DNA from: Thermodesulfobacteriota bacterium
GTDB taxonomy: Bacteria; Desulfobacterota; WTBG01; CAIYCZ01; CAIRTM01
Direction of reading: 5' to 3'
DNA length: 61,386 bases
NCBI GenBank assembly: GCA_028278025.1
Contig: JANQFE010000148.1
Coordinates: forward strand, 1 to 61,386
In this document: one piece after another, positions 44,705 through 54,599 of the stretch
How positions within the stretch are numbered: the stretch's first letter is position 1
Layout: each line of letters opens with the position of its first letter
Position numbers and translations under genes: made by a program
Notes under the pieces: model-generated
What the model saw: the letters and a program-made list of their open reading frames with translations, nothing else
The model's database searches: none
What the model was told of the DNA's origin: nothing

Positions 44705-44732
44705 TTCAAAAAAAGCTCAAAATATGTATAAT
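44705..44732 (+). promoter_or_regulatory. Probable dapL promoter
   Basis: TTCAAA (44705-44710), 16-base spacer, TATAAT (44727-44732), about 60 bases before the dapL ATG. Confidence 0.6.
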
Positions 44733-44791
44733 ATGGGCTTTCTGCAGTAGTAAGTGCTGACAAACACACTATTGTTCAAAAGGACTCGACC

Positions 44792-46015
44792 ATGATAAAA
44801 ATCAACAAGCATTACACAAAACTGGAAGCGTCATACTTGTTTTCTGATATAGCCCGCCGTGTGTCAGAATATACTGAAAAAAATCCGGACAAAAAAATAA
44901 TCAGGCTTGGTATCGGTGATGTTACCCGTGCCCTGCCGCCGGCATGCATAGGGGCCTTCCACAAAGCAGTAGATGAAATGGCCGCTGATACAACCTTTCA
45001 GGGCTATGGTCCTGAGCAGGGTTATGATTTTCTACGTGAAAAAATAGCTGCAATAGATTTCCAGACTCGTGGTATTAACATCTCCCCTGATGAAATATTC
45101 GTCAGTGACGGCGCTAAGTGTGACACCGGTAATATTCAGGAAATTTTTTCTCGTGACATACAGCTAGCCATCCCTGATCCGGTATATCCGGTGTATGTTG
45201 ATACAAACGTAATGGCCGGCAGAACAGGCAGAAATGTTGAGGGCCGCTATGAGGGTATAGTGTATCTTGAATCGACCAGGTCAAATGACTACGTTCCTGA
45301 CCTGCCTGAAAAAAGTGTTGATCTTATTTACCTTTGTTTCCCCAACAATCCGACCGGCGCTACTGTAACACGTCAGCAGCTCAGACAATGGGTTGATTAC
45401 GCCCGTGAGCACAAGGCCCTGATCCTTTTTGATGCTGCCTATGAGGCTTTTATCCGTGATAATGCTGTTCCCCACAGCATTTTTGAAATTGAAGGTGCCG
45501 ATGAAGTAGCCATAGAATTTAGAAGCTTTTCCAAAAATGCCGGCTTTACCGGAACGCGCTGTGCCTTTACGGTCATTCCCAAAAAGTGCCGCGCATTTGC
45601 TGAAAACGGTGAACCTGTTTCATTGCATCCACTCTGGCTGCGGCGTCAGAGCACCAAGTTCAATGCTGTCTCATATCCGGTACAGCGGGCTGCCGAGGCT
45701 GTCTACAGTGAGGAAGGCCAACAGCAGGTACAGGGGTTGACGAGCTATTATTTAGAAAATGCCCGGCTGATCAGAAACAAAATGTCAGACCTTGGTTACC
45801 AGTGCACTGGTGGTGTGAATTCACCCTACATCTGGATTAAAGGTGACCTGGACTCCTGGGAGTTTTTCGACCTGCTGCTGGAGAAGGCCGGCGTGGTGTG
45901 CACACCCGGTTCAGGCTTCGGTCGCTGCGGGGAGCATCATATTAGAATCAGTGCATTTAACAGCTATGATAATGTGGTTAAGGCCCTGGAAAATATAAGC
46001 CAGGCTCTCGGGTAA
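44792..46015 (+). CDS. dapL: LL-diaminopimelate aminotransferase
   Basis: 407 residues, the family's usual length (about 410). PLP-dependent fold-type I aminotransferase with Schiff-base lysine in [11 protein letters not shown] and the DapL-typical [14 protein letters not shown] start, [23 protein letters not shown] and CFPNNPTGA. It converts tetrahydrodipicolinate directly to LL-diaminopimelate, the one-step lysine/peptidoglycan route found in plants, Chlamydiae, cyanobacteria and many Desulfobacterota. Monocistronic. Confidence 0.95.
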   Translation: MIKINKHYTKLEASYLFSDIARRVSEYTEKNPDKKIIRLGIGDVTRALPPACIGAFHKAVDEMAADTTFQGYGPEQGYDFLREKIAAIDFQTRGINISPDEIFVSDGAKCDTGNIQEIFSRDIQLAIPDPVYPVYVDTNVMAGRTGRNVEGRYEGIVYLESTRSNDYVPDLPEKSVDLIYLCFPNNPTGATVTRQQLRQWVDYAREHKALILFDAAYEAFIRDNAVPHSIFEIEGADEVAIEFRSFSKNAGFTGTRCAFTVIPKKCRAFAENGEPVSLHPLWLRRQSTKFNAVSYPVQRAAEAVYSEEGQQQVQGLTSYYLENARLIRNKMSDLGYQCTGGVNSPYIWIKGDLDSWEFFDLLLEKAGVVCTPGSGFGRCGEHHIRISAFNSYDNVVKALENISQALG

Positions 46016-46046
46016 GGCCCGCGCTTAATTAAGCTCTGATATTACG

Positions 46047-46829
46047 TTACCGTGCTGATTTCATATACTGTTTTATAACCTGCAGTGTCCCTGCAGGACC
46101 TTCACTGTCCGCTACCATACCGCCTGCATTTGTTACAGCTTTAATTACTTCCGGGGAAGCATTTGCCGGACAGCCTACCTGCGGGGTTACTGACCCATCT
46201 AACATCGACAGATCGTTGATACCATCACCGACGGCAATTATGTGTTGTTGATCTATTCCCATCAGTTCGGCACACTTTTCCAGCACACTCCCTTTGGAGA
46301 ACGCTGCATGCAAAATAAAGGTCCACTCTTGATTACCTGAAACCTGGGCATCAGGCCACGGTGTAATAAAAGTGCGCATCAGTTCCCTCAAACGGGGTGT
46401 CTGTTCGGCTGTAACCATGTAAGCAAACACCAGGTCATTTGCAACACTGTCCAGTACGGTAAACTGCTGCTCAATTTCGAGGGACCACCTGTGAAAATAT
46501 GGTAAAATGCTGTCCCAGAGCTGCGTGTGGTGCTGCAACTGCTCAGTATTCCAGGCCTGTTCGGGAAGATACGTGTTGTTTCCGTTCAGTAAATGAATAA
46601 ATCTCTGGCAGCTCAATATTGCCGCTGGTTTCTCCTCAGGCCCCAGCAAACCGGCGATACCTACCATGGTGTCTGTATAACGGTCGGAATTCATCACCCA
46701 TCTGATCCCGCGCGATCTCAGCGAATGCAGATAGTTTATTAAAACAGGATCCATCTCAAGCCGGGGCTCATAACGTACAGATGTACCGTCAAGATCCAGT
46801 GCGATTAACAGTTGTTCATCATTATTCAT
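46047..46829 (-). CDS. HAD-superfamily phosphatase (Cof-like)
   Basis: 260 residues from ATG 46829; a TTG 8 codons earlier is weaker. Motif I ALDLDGTSV with nucleophile Asp (about residue 12) and motif IV GDGINDLSML (about 203-212) are intact; the long middle cap is of the Cof/type IIB kind. Probably hydrolyses a sugar phosphate or nucleotide; substrate unknown. Convergent with dapL, 31 bases between stops. Confidence 0.85.
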   Translation of the reverse strand: MNNDEQLLIALDLDGTSVRYEPRLEMDPVLINYLHSLRSRGIRWVMNSDRYTDTMVGIAGLLGPEEKPAAILSCQRFIHLLNGNNTYLPEQAWNTEQLQHHTQLWDSILPYFHRWSLEIEQQFTVLDSVANDLVFAYMVTAEQTPRLRELMRTFITPWPDAQVSGNQEWTFILHAAFSKGSVLEKCAELMGIDQQHIIAVGDGINDLSMLDGSVTPQVGCPANASPEVIKAVTNAGGMVADSEGPAGTLQVIKQYMKSAR

Positions 46830-46879
46830 TACGACATTACCTGTTGACAGCAAAACATAAAATTTAAATTATTATTGCC

Positions 46880-47075
46880 TAAAGCATTTCCCTTGTTGCT
46901 ATAGCCCTTGAGCACTGCAAAGGCTGATGTGATAAGAGCATCTGCGGCGGTGCGAGCGATGGACTATATAGTAACCTCTGGATATTTCAGCGAGCACATA
47001 GCCGCAGGCCGCCGAACCGCATTAGCCTTTGCAGTGTGCAACTGTACGGCTACGCTTTTTTGCAAAATGCTCTAA
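46880..47075. repeat. Long imperfect inverted-repeat element
   Basis: Perfect 13-base arms CACTGCAAAGGCT (46913-46925) and AGCCTTTGCAGTG (47024-47036) are flanked by weaker matching outer arms (AGCATTT near 46882 against AAATGCT near 47065; TAGCC against GGCTA) and nested inner arms CTGCGGC (46942-46948) and GCCGCAG (47001-47007). No ORF. It could be a MITE-like element or a structured RNA. The remaining 46854-47215 shows no gene. Confidence 0.6.
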
Positions 47076-47215
47076 GGTTAAAATTTTATCACTGTCTCAT
47101 GTAATATGCAACCTGTTGACTAAAATAGTGTTTGACCTGTAAAAGTATATAATATAGCATTTCATGTAGATTTCAGAACTCTTTACGTCTAACACCATCA
47201 GCGAAAGATAACTGT

Positions 47216-48169
47216 ATGGAAAACTGCATTATAGGAATCGATGTTGGCGGCACTATGATAAAAGGTGCCCTGTTTGATAGCCAGGCTACACTTTTGCACA
47301 AGGATTCTGTAGAAACACATGCGGAAAAGGGTGAAACAGAACTCATCGATAGTCTTGTTACGCTTGTAAACCTACTGCAAAAAGAAAATACACAGTCTGC
47401 TTCAATCGGGATTGGTATTGCCGGTGTGATTGACAGCAAAAAAACGACGCTGCTGGAATCGCCAAACCTTCCCCATCTGCACAACTTTCAGCTTAAGAAA
47501 TTGCTTGAAGCAGAACTGCACATTCCCGTGTTTCTCGAGAATGACGCAAACTGTGCAGCTTTAGGCGAACTCTGGTCCGGGGCCGGTAAAGGGCTTGAAA
47601 ACTTCCTTTTTTTTACGCTCGGCACAGGAATCGGCTCAGGTCTCATTCTCAACGGCAGTCTGTGGAGCGGCGAACAGAGTAAAGCCGGTGAATTCGGACA
47701 CCTCATCGTACAGCCTAACGGAGCACAGTGCGGCTGCGGCAACACGGGATGCCTGGAAGCTCATGCATCAGGTACTGCAATTATCAGAATGGCAAGAGAG
47801 GCCCTGTCTGCCGGCAGGTATTCATCTCTAAAAAGCATCTATGATGATAATCCTGATCTGCTGACGCCGGAAACAATTTATCTTGAAGCAAAAAAGGGCG
47901 ACGCCTTGAGCCTTGAAGTGTATCATGAAGCTGCACGCTATCTTGCAATCGGCATTGCTGATGTTAATTATTTGCTGGATATTCATCACTTCATTGTGGG
48001 CGGCGGTGTAAGCAAGGGCTTTGACATAATGAGGGACATTGTGCTTGCACAGGCATGCGAAAGGGTTTTTACTGTCTCCAGTGATAAAATCCGGATTCAT
48101 CTTTCCCGGCTTGGTAATGATGCCGGCATTTTCGGTGCTGGATACCTTGCAAAAAAGTGTATTTCATAA
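47216..48169 (+). CDS. ROK-family sugar kinase (glucokinase-like)
   Basis: 317 residues. ATP-binding start GIDVGGTMIKGALFD, sugar-binding ENDANCAALGE, FTLGTGIGSGLI, catalytic EFGHLIVQPNG, and the ROK zinc motif CGCGNTGCLEAHASG (about 166-180). Phosphorylates glucose or a related hexose (or N-acetyl amino sugar). No HTH, so an enzyme and not a repressor. Substrate not assigned. Confidence 0.9.
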   Translation: MENCIIGIDVGGTMIKGALFDSQATLLHKDSVETHAEKGETELIDSLVTLVNLLQKENTQSASIGIGIAGVIDSKKTTLLESPNLPHLHNFQLKKLLEAELHIPVFLENDANCAALGELWSGAGKGLENFLFFTLGTGIGSGLILNGSLWSGEQSKAGEFGHLIVQPNGAQCGCGNTGCLEAHASGTAIIRMAREALSAGRYSSLKSIYDDNPDLLTPETIYLEAKKGDALSLEVYHEAARYLAIGIADVNYLLDIHHFIVGGGVSKGFDIMRDIVLAQACERVFTVSSDKIRIHLSRLGNDAGIFGAGYLAKKCIS

Positions 48170-48172
48170 CGT

Positions 48173-48196
48173 TGCTGCAAGAGGCGTTTTGCAGCA
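48173..48196. terminator. Convergent hairpin
   Basis: TGCTGCAA (48173-48180) pairs with TTGCAGCA (48189-48196), between the stops of the ROK kinase and DHH genes. No strong T-run on either side. Confidence 0.45.
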
Positions 48197-48207
48197 GAAA
48201 TTACGGT

Positions 48208-49596
48208 TTACTGCTCCAGGGCGTTGAGAAACATATCCATTAATTTGTTTTCACACTCCCCCCTTAAAGAAATATTATAGTGCTGTTTAAATTTCTTTGC
48301 CGGCATAACCGCCCTTGCCATGGATCGATGTCCGCCGGCACTGCCGATACTGCCAAACACGTTGCTGACCAACTCCCCGGCATGTCTGATATAGCCGACG
48401 TTTCTTACACAGCATATAATATTGCCGTTATACATTCCTGATACAAAAGACCACTCGGTTCCGCTGATCTGCAGACAGAAATCAGCAAGGCGGGGTATAA
48501 TATCCTCTCTTGTAACCCGGCCAAGATAGGTAAAAAGTATATTATTTATAAGCTTTGCATTTTTTAGTGCCTTCACAAACTCATGTATCTCGGTATACTC
48601 CAGGCTTGCATGCTCAATATGCCGGAGCCTGTTTAAATTTACCAGTGGATACAGCTGCGTAAAAACCTCAATATCGGCCGGACTGATATCTCTGTCCAGA
48701 AACATGGTGTCGGTTTTAATACCGTAAACAAGTGCTGTTGCCAGTCTCTGCGTTATCTTGCAGTCAGTGTCAATAAGATACTCACCTAAAATGGTTGATG
48801 TCGCCCCATAGGGTACGCGAATGTCGGTAAACACCGCGTCATAGTGTTCATGGCAGGGATGATGATCAATAACAATATCTGCCTGTACTTTAAAGCTGTT
48901 AAAATAAGGAGGCTGCACATCTACCATGGCTATTGTATCATAGCGTTTTAGTGAAGCGGCGGTAAGTTTCAACAGCTGAATATCGAGGGACTTGATCATG
49001 TTCAGATTTTCGCTTCTGGTCACCTCTCCAAATGATCCTAAAGGGGCGGTCTGTCTATTGCGCCCCAGAAGTGCCCGGAGCGCAAGCCCGCTGCCGAGCG
49101 CATCAGGGTCGGGATCATTTTGCAGCAGGATGAGTATCTTGTCAGCTTGCTGGTTTATGGCATCAAGATGCTTTAATTTTCTTCTATTTTCATTCTTTTT
49201 CCAGATGGTTCCGAGCCGATCCTCTATTACATTTTCCAGCGGAACAAAATAAATATTGTAATATAAGCTGCTTTTCCTGGAGTGCTTTTGAAAAATATCC
49301 ACCACCACAATCGGCACATCAACGTTTAGAGAGCGAAGCGCTTGCAGACAGTGCTGCAGTTTTTTGCTGTTGCGAAAGCAACATATAACCCTGTCTTCAC
49401 CGGTCAGCCCCATTTTACGATAACATGCTTTTTGAGAGAAATGCTGTAGTATAATTGTTTCAGATTTTTTTATCTGTTTCAGCTCACCTGCACACGTCCT
49501 GTCTGCTGCAACAATAGTACTGCTGTGATGCTTAACGATATAAGGCTCCAGGAGAGGAATAAAAAACCGGTCCTCTATTATTACTATTGTTTTCAT
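48208..49596 (-). CDS. DHH phosphoesterase with N-terminal TrkA-N-like domain (probable c-di-AMP phosphodiesterase)
   Basis: 462 residues from ATG 49596 (MKTIVIIEDRF). The N-terminal about 130 residues look like a degenerate Rossmann/RCK domain. The DHH domain has NDPDPDALGSG (metal-binding), MVDVQPP and IDHHPCHE; a DHHA1 domain ends with GSAGGHRSMARA (GGHxxAAG-type). This set fits NrnA/GdpP-like enzymes that cleave cyclic di-AMP or pApA. It is adjacent to the diadenylate cyclase gene in the same orientation, which favours c-di-AMP turnover. RCK-like domains bind c-di-AMP or nucleotides in K+ channels, another hint. Confidence 0.85.
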   Translation of the reverse strand: MKTIVIIEDRFFIPLLEPYIVKHHSSTIVAADRTCAGELKQIKKSETIILQHFSQKACYRKMGLTGEDRVICCFRNSKKLQHCLQALRSLNVDVPIVVVDIFQKHSRKSSLYYNIYFVPLENVIEDRLGTIWKKNENRRKLKHLDAINQQADKILILLQNDPDPDALGSGLALRALLGRNRQTAPLGSFGEVTRSENLNMIKSLDIQLLKLTAASLKRYDTIAMVDVQPPYFNSFKVQADIVIDHHPCHEHYDAVFTDIRVPYGATSTILGEYLIDTDCKITQRLATALVYGIKTDTMFLDRDISPADIEVFTQLYPLVNLNRLRHIEHASLEYTEIHEFVKALKNAKLINNILFTYLGRVTREDIIPRLADFCLQISGTEWSFVSGMYNGNIICCVRNVGYIRHAGELVSNVFGSIGSAGGHRSMARAVMPAKKFKQHYNISLRGECENKLMDMFLNALEQ

Positions 49597-49709
49597 GTGG
49601 GCATTATCTTTCTCATGGAAAACAACATACCGCAATAGTTTTTTTACATTGATATAAATGAGGCAAGATGGGTACAGCTGACAGATGGTCTTGAAGCTTA
49701 CGTATACGC

Positions 49710-50606
49710 TTATTTTTTGTGTATGCGAATATGCGGACGGTATGAGCGAACACTCCTTACTGTTTTGCCGCCGCTGAATATCCTGACAGTGCCTGTCGAT
49801 TCGGAAACGGTGACTGCAACAGCATTTGTATGCAGGGAAATAGCGGATGCTGCAGCGTGACGGGCACCCAGACCTTTTATGGGGGTACTTTTGCCGGCTC
49901 CGGCATGTAGGAATCTTCCGGCAGACTCGACTATTCCGTTACCACGTATAATAAAAGCCCCGTCCAACAAACTCAGCTCCTTTAAACTCTCCTGTACCTT
50001 GGGATCAAAAATATTGCGCTCTTCTTCAGAGTATCCGCGAAAAGGATTAAAAATTAACGGCTTTGAGAGCTCGAGTACTTTTTCCGTATCCCCGACTACA
50101 AAGATAGTTCCCACAGGAAGGCTTTCACGGCCTTCCTGCCCAATCTCAACCGCAAGGTTTACTACAAGGAAAAGCACATCAACCGGAATATTCTTGCTTA
50201 TACGTTTTAAATCACTGGGAGAAATAGTACTGTAATGTTCCTCTACCTTAAGGATCCTCAGAGCATCCAGAAGCTTTATCCCGCCTATACTGGACACGCA
50301 TATAACCCGCTCTCCTCTAATAAGTTTACCCGCTTCAAAAGCCGCCCGCAAAACATAATCAAGCCTGTCACTGCGGGCTACCCCGCTGAAATCACAAAGA
50401 AATGTTTCAACCGTAATGGTTTCAGCAAGTCTCTTGCCCGCCACAGCGATAATAAACTGGCTTTTTGCATAATAGGGTTTCAAAGCATTCCAGACAGCAA
50501 GGCTTTCACAAATTACTAAAATCTTTTTTATCTTCAGCTTTTCAGCGATCTGCAGCGATTCGTCAATTAAAAGCTGAGTTTCTTTGTCGTATTTTTTGGT
50601 GGCCAT
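49710..50606 (-). CDS. Diadenylate cyclase (DAC domain)
   Basis: 298 residues. The C-terminal DAC domain (about 160-290) has LLDGAFIIRGNGIV (the DGA motif, about 215), GLGARHAAASAIS (in place of the usual RHR; here RHA) and VSESTGTVRIFSGG. The N-terminal alpha/beta domain (about 15-150) resembles that of archaeal DacZ-type cyclases and not DisA or CdaA; no membrane segments. It makes cyclic di-AMP from two ATP. The change of RHR to RHA should be checked for activity. Its start is 2 bases after the stop of the PQQ-propeller gene. Confidence 0.88.
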   Translation of the reverse strand: MATKKYDKETQLLIDESLQIAEKLKIKKILVICESLAVWNALKPYYAKSQFIIAVAGKRLAETITVETFLCDFSGVARSDRLDYVLRAAFEAGKLIRGERVICVSSIGGIKLLDALRILKVEEHYSTISPSDLKRISKNIPVDVLFLVVNLAVEIGQEGRESLPVGTIFVVGDTEKVLELSKPLIFNPFRGYSEEERNIFDPKVQESLKELSLLDGAFIIRGNGIVESAGRFLHAGAGKSTPIKGLGARHAAASAISLHTNAVAVTVSESTGTVRIFSGGKTVRSVRSYRPHIRIHKK

Positions 50607-50608
50607 AC

Positions 50609-53600
50609 TTAAAAACTTTCTTTTGTTCCGGCAACTTCAGCTAAAAACGTGAAAATTTTTTCTTGTTCATCCTGCAATGATGCTCTTAACTCAGGGCTCC
50701 CTTGAGCAATGAGCGTATCAATAAAGAACTGTACCGTATCACTAAAACCACCCCTGATATATCCGTATTGTACAAAATGTTGAAGTTCCAATGATGCTCT
50801 GTAAATTAATTTTCGGGCCTTGCTCTGCAGTTCGGGTGATTCGCTCAGAAGACGGTGTACTTCCTGTGCATGTTTATAATACAGGGTCACCCAGCGCCTT
50901 CCTACCCCTGTTGTGGAAAGCACTGTATCACGAAAACGATAAAACAGGTTGATATCCTGCCTTTGTGCAAGGTCACTAATCGGACAATTTTGATCAGCCT
51001 GTAGGGAAAAGTTCAGCTCATTTTCCTCTCCGTCTGTTATTGCAATCTCCCGCTCAATGTCGAACAAACCGTCTTTAGCTGCAATGACAGTGTATGTTTC
51101 TGCTGTTGCAGCCAGCGGCAACATAAAAAAGCCCCCACCCGATGACAGTGTGTGATTAGAGCTTTCCATAATTAACTCTTCAATATCAAGATACACACTA
51201 TCTTCACCAATGCTTCTGCCGCTCAGCGCAAAAACAGTTGCATTATCGATGCCCTCTCCGTTCATACCGTCTCTAACCTCACCGACTAAAAAACCAAAAT
51301 TGCTGCCTTTGGTTATAATTTTAAAAGAAGGGGTCCTGCTACATTCGCTAATAGTAATATCAAAGAACCACTCGCCGCTTTGAGCACTCTCAATGATTAA
51401 TTCCCGTGCATATTCGGCTTTTATCGTCCATGGCGCACCTTCAGCCCGTGCAACTGTAGCATTATCAACCATCTGAAACGCATCCAGGTTGAAGGCACAG
51501 GTTTCTTCCTGCTGCATATATACTTCCCGGATATCTTGCTGAAGCTGTCCCGTCCGCGATGATGAACCCGTAATCGTGAAGAGATCTCTTCCAACAGCAT
51601 CTTCACCTTCTGTGATAACATGCACATCCCATTTTCCAATAAGTTTCTCAGCCCCGGGAATCTGCTCGGCGGTAGAGATGTTAAGGGTTGCACTTAACTG
51701 GGTATCACTAAGCACTTCGACATCATCATCCTCCGGACGGGCGGAAGCCAGCACAGTTTCATTATCATTGCGAATTTCAACTCTTGTTTTGTTTTTCTCA
51801 AAATTAGTATTTCTACCCACAATTGCCACAGTGAGCCGTTGACCCGGTGATCCCTGGTTGGGCACAATACTTAAAATACTCGGTTCCTCAATAAAAGAGG
51901 TAAAAGAAATATTGACATCCTGATCTTTGAGCCTGTTTACCAGGGAATCGGTAAAAGGTGCTGTTTGATCCTCAATTTTATTGGCAATATTTAAGGCAAA
52001 CGGTTTGCTTGTCCTGTTTTCATTAAAATCCTTTACTGTTACCATGATGGAAATAGGACCGATGCCGGGGAAACCATCAGTATAAGAATGCGTAAAGATC
52101 CCCTCCTCGTATTTCAGCTGAGTAGTGTTATCGCTCAACCCGAATGCATACGTAAAGGTCCCGTCCCCGGGCAGGTCATCTTCAAATAAACCATCATCCA
52201 GCATCTCCTCTATGGTTACGGGACCGGTTTCGAGACACTCCTCGTCGGCATTACGACAGCCGGTAAGATTGAGCGTGGTAAGATCAATCGTAACAGAGGC
52301 GATACGGCCCAAAATATTTTCACCTTCAGCATCTGATGATATTGTTGCCGTAACAGTTGTAGGATTGCCGTCATTTTCTATATCAAAAAGGCTCGTGGTG
52401 ATTGCGATCTCAAAATCAAATTCGTCTGTCTCCTCAGTGCTCTCCCCAATGCAATAAAGATAGCCGTCCTGCGAGCCGACATATAAAAGTTCACCCGGCC
52501 CGATAGCCGGCGATGAGCGAACCATACCACCGGTGCCGAACTGCCATTTCAGAGAACCATCTTTAAAAAGTGCATAGACAGTGCCGTCATCTGAGCCAAA
52601 ATAAATATCACCGTTTCCATCAATTGCAGGCGAAGAACGTATTGGGCCGGAGGCAGCATATGTCCATTGAAGCTCTCCGTTTTCATCATACGCATAGAGT
52701 CTGCCGTCATCGCAGCCGACACAAATAACTGTCCCGCCTTCCTGGTCATCAACCGCAGGCGAAGAACGTATCTTACCCCCGGTTTTTCTCTTCCAGATCA
52801 GTTCGCCCTCGTTTGAGTCACCCGTGACATTTTCATTGAATGCATACAAATATCCATCATCTGCACCGACATAAACCCTCCCGTTATGCACAGCCGGTGA
52901 GGAGTGGATTGCGGCATTGATATCGAAAAGCCATTTTATACGACTGTCTGCCTCCAGGCCCGGAGACGTGGCATTATCACCGTTGCCCCCGCTTGAATTA
53001 ACAGCATATAAAAAGTTGCCGCCCCCGAAAAATACCGTATTGCCTGCAAATGCCGGAGATGACTTTACCGTTCCTTCAGATAAAAATGTCCAGCTGACGA
53101 CTTCTGATTTTAATATCTTTTTGCTTTCGCTTTGTATCCCGGACATGTCGGGAGTCAGTCCAATAGCATACAATGCTTTATCATCAGATCCGAGATAGGC
53201 AGTGTCCCCGGAAATAACCGGTGATATTGCAATATTTTCATTAAAATCGCTTTTCCACTTAAGTTCACCGGAGGAATCAAAATAATGCAGATAACCGTCT
53301 TCTGTTACAACGAACACCTCTCCGTTGGAATTTACTGAAGGTGAAGATGCAACAGAATCAGAAATATCACGAATCCAGCCCGGTCCTCCATCAGGTTGTA
53401 TGGCTGCTACAAAGCCGCTCTCTGTGGCGATATATACTGTACCATCGGATGTGACCGCAGGAGATGCGCTAATTGCGCCTGTTTCATTATTTACCTTCCA
53501 GCGCCATTGCAGTTCAATCTCCTCGGGCGGTCCTGTAAGATTGGTCTTACCGGTGTGCTGCGGATTACCGCGAAACATTAACCAGTCACCGCTTGGGCTT

Positions 53601-53719
53601 TCGGTAGGTTCTTCTTCCTGTGCATAGGTATTGCCCATCAGAAGGACCGTCATAAGGGACAGGAAGAGAATAAAACGACAGTTTTTAAGTAGTCTAGTTG
53701 TGGCTATGAGTATCATCAT
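50609..53719 (-). CDS. Secreted PQQ-like eight-bladed beta-propeller protein
   Basis: 1036 residues. N-terminal signal peptide (LKNCRFILFLSLMTVLLMGN, cut near TYAQ-E). Residues about 45-430 are eight repeats of the type GxVYVGSDDGYLYAFxxxGELxW, a PQQ/BamB-type propeller. The rest is beta-rich: an Ig-like region with IEDGNPTTVTATISSD, an IPT-like segment (PNQGSPGQRLTVAIVG) and a carboxypeptidase-regulatory-like region (GLVGEVRDGMNGEGIDNATV). Extracellular or periplasmic, no catalytic motif seen. It is in an operon with a small secreted protein upstream and the diadenylate cyclase downstream. Confidence 0.82.
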   Translation of the reverse strand: MMILIATTRLLKNCRFILFLSLMTVLLMGNTYAQEEEPTESPSGDWLMFRGNPQHTGKTNLTGPPEEIELQWRWKVNNETGAISASPAVTSDGTVYIATESGFVAAIQPDGGPGWIRDISDSVASSPSVNSNGEVFVVTEDGYLHYFDSSGELKWKSDFNENIAISPVISGDTAYLGSDDKALYAIGLTPDMSGIQSESKKILKSEVVSWTFLSEGTVKSSPAFAGNTVFFGGGNFLYAVNSSGGNGDNATSPGLEADSRIKWLFDINAAIHSSPAVHNGRVYVGADDGYLYAFNENVTGDSNEGELIWKRKTGGKIRSSPAVDDQEGGTVICVGCDDGRLYAYDENGELQWTYAASGPIRSSPAIDGNGDIYFGSDDGTVYALFKDGSLKWQFGTGGMVRSSPAIGPGELLYVGSQDGYLYCIGESTEETDEFDFEIAITTSLFDIENDGNPTTVTATISSDAEGENILGRIASVTIDLTTLNLTGCRNADEECLETGPVTIEEMLDDGLFEDDLPGDGTFTYAFGLSDNTTQLKYEEGIFTHSYTDGFPGIGPISIMVTVKDFNENRTSKPFALNIANKIEDQTAPFTDSLVNRLKDQDVNISFTSFIEEPSILSIVPNQGSPGQRLTVAIVGRNTNFEKNKTRVEIRNDNETVLASARPEDDDVEVLSDTQLSATLNISTAEQIPGAEKLIGKWDVHVITEGEDAVGRDLFTITGSSSRTGQLQQDIREVYMQQEETCAFNLDAFQMVDNATVARAEGAPWTIKAEYARELIIESAQSGEWFFDITISECSRTPSFKIITKGSNFGFLVGEVRDGMNGEGIDNATVFALSGRSIGEDSVYLDIEELIMESSNHTLSSGGGFFMLPLAATAETYTVIAAKDGLFDIEREIAITDGEENELNFSLQADQNCPISDLAQRQDINLFYRFRDTVLSTTGVGRRWVTLYYKHAQEVHRLLSESPELQSKARKLIYRASLELQHFVQYGYIRGGFSDTVQFFIDTLIAQGSPELRASLQDEQEKIFTFLAEVAGTKESF

Positions 53720-53729
53720 TATTGTAGCA

Positions 53730-54236
53730 TTAGTTTGACAGGGTAAGTATCATCGACATTTCAAGGGGGAAATCAAAATGCTCATATTCAACCAAAGCGG
53801 TAGAAAAAACAAACCCAGTAGTCGTAGTAGGGTTGACATCCATACTGTAACTGACATGTTTGAAGCCATAGGTAAATTTAGGTTCCAGTGTCTCAAACAT
53901 ATTACCGGCCGAGGTAAGATTTGCAAAAATCCCCCAGGTAAAATAACCGATTGCTGATCCGACCTCTCCCGTGGGTGTTATCGTGACGGTTAATTGGCGA
54001 ATCTCCTCATCCGGCAACATGGCTGTAACCAAAGCAAAATGAAAACTTCCCGGCTCCCCGAATGTGCCGTTGTACTCAAATTCTAATGAGCGTGAATCGC
54101 CGGGAGAAAGCACCACGACATCAACAGAGGAATCCAGTGCCGACAATGCGGCAGGTGTTACCATTCCGGCACGGCACACACCGTAACTAAGCGTTAACAG
54201 AAAAGAAGCTATTATAACAGCCGCACATTGTTTCAT
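53730..54236 (-). CDS. Small secreted protein of unknown function
   Basis: 168 residues. N-terminal signal peptide (QCAAVIIASFLLTLSYGV, cut near CRA-G). Mature part is beta-rich with SPGDSRSLEFEYNGTFGEPG and GYFTWGIFANL. No recognised domain. It is 10 bases upstream of the propeller gene, first in an operon with a strong promoter, so probably a cell-surface or periplasmic partner. Confidence 0.65.
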   Translation of the reverse strand: MKQCAAVIIASFLLTLSYGVCRAGMVTPAALSALDSSVDVVVLSPGDSRSLEFEYNGTFGEPGSFHFALVTAMLPDEEIRQLTVTITPTGEVGSAIGYFTWGIFANLTSAGNMFETLEPKFTYGFKHVSYSMDVNPTTTTGFVFSTALVEYEHFDFPLEMSMILTLSN

Positions 54237-54308
54237 AAGTATTACGTATCCTCATATCATGGCAACAGAACCATCGTGAAGCAAACCTATTAAAATAACT
54301 ATTTTTTT

Positions 54309-54338
54309 ATTATAGCCACAAACATAATAGCGTGTCAA
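54309..54338 (-). promoter_or_regulatory. Consensus sigma-70 promoter of the propeller/c-di-AMP operon
   Basis: Minus strand TTGACA (54338-54333), 18-base spacer, TATAAT (54314-54309), both perfect, 73 bases before the secreted-protein start. Confidence 0.8.
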
Positions 54339-54577
54339 ATACAATTCAATCAAGTCGCGGAACCCCTCTTTGTGCAGAAGATGATGATGTACCGGCGAAC
54401 AATACACATTGGATATGTACCGCTGTGTTTCTAAGCCGGTTTTCCGTGCTTAACAGAAGGTATTCCGTATACAGAAAGGTTTAATAGTAATCAACAGTAA
54501 AAAACCATGCTACGGATGATTGATGTGAAAAGCAGGGAAATAATTCCTTGGCGTGCCAAATGCTTTAATGTATATTG

Positions 54578-54599
54578 GGAGGGATTAGAGAATCCCTCC
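54578..54599 (+). terminator. Strong hairpin upstream of rpmB
   Basis: GGAGGGATT (54578-54586)-AGAG-AATCCCTCC (54591-54599), followed by GTTTTCCC. It may be a terminator or a transcription attenuator in the rpmB leader. Confidence 0.6.

Noticed and set aside
54549..54564. TGGCGTG-N4-ATGCT as a sigma-54 promoter
   Set aside because: GG and GC have the right spacing but three conserved bases differ and no activator-dependent gene follows at a suitable distance.
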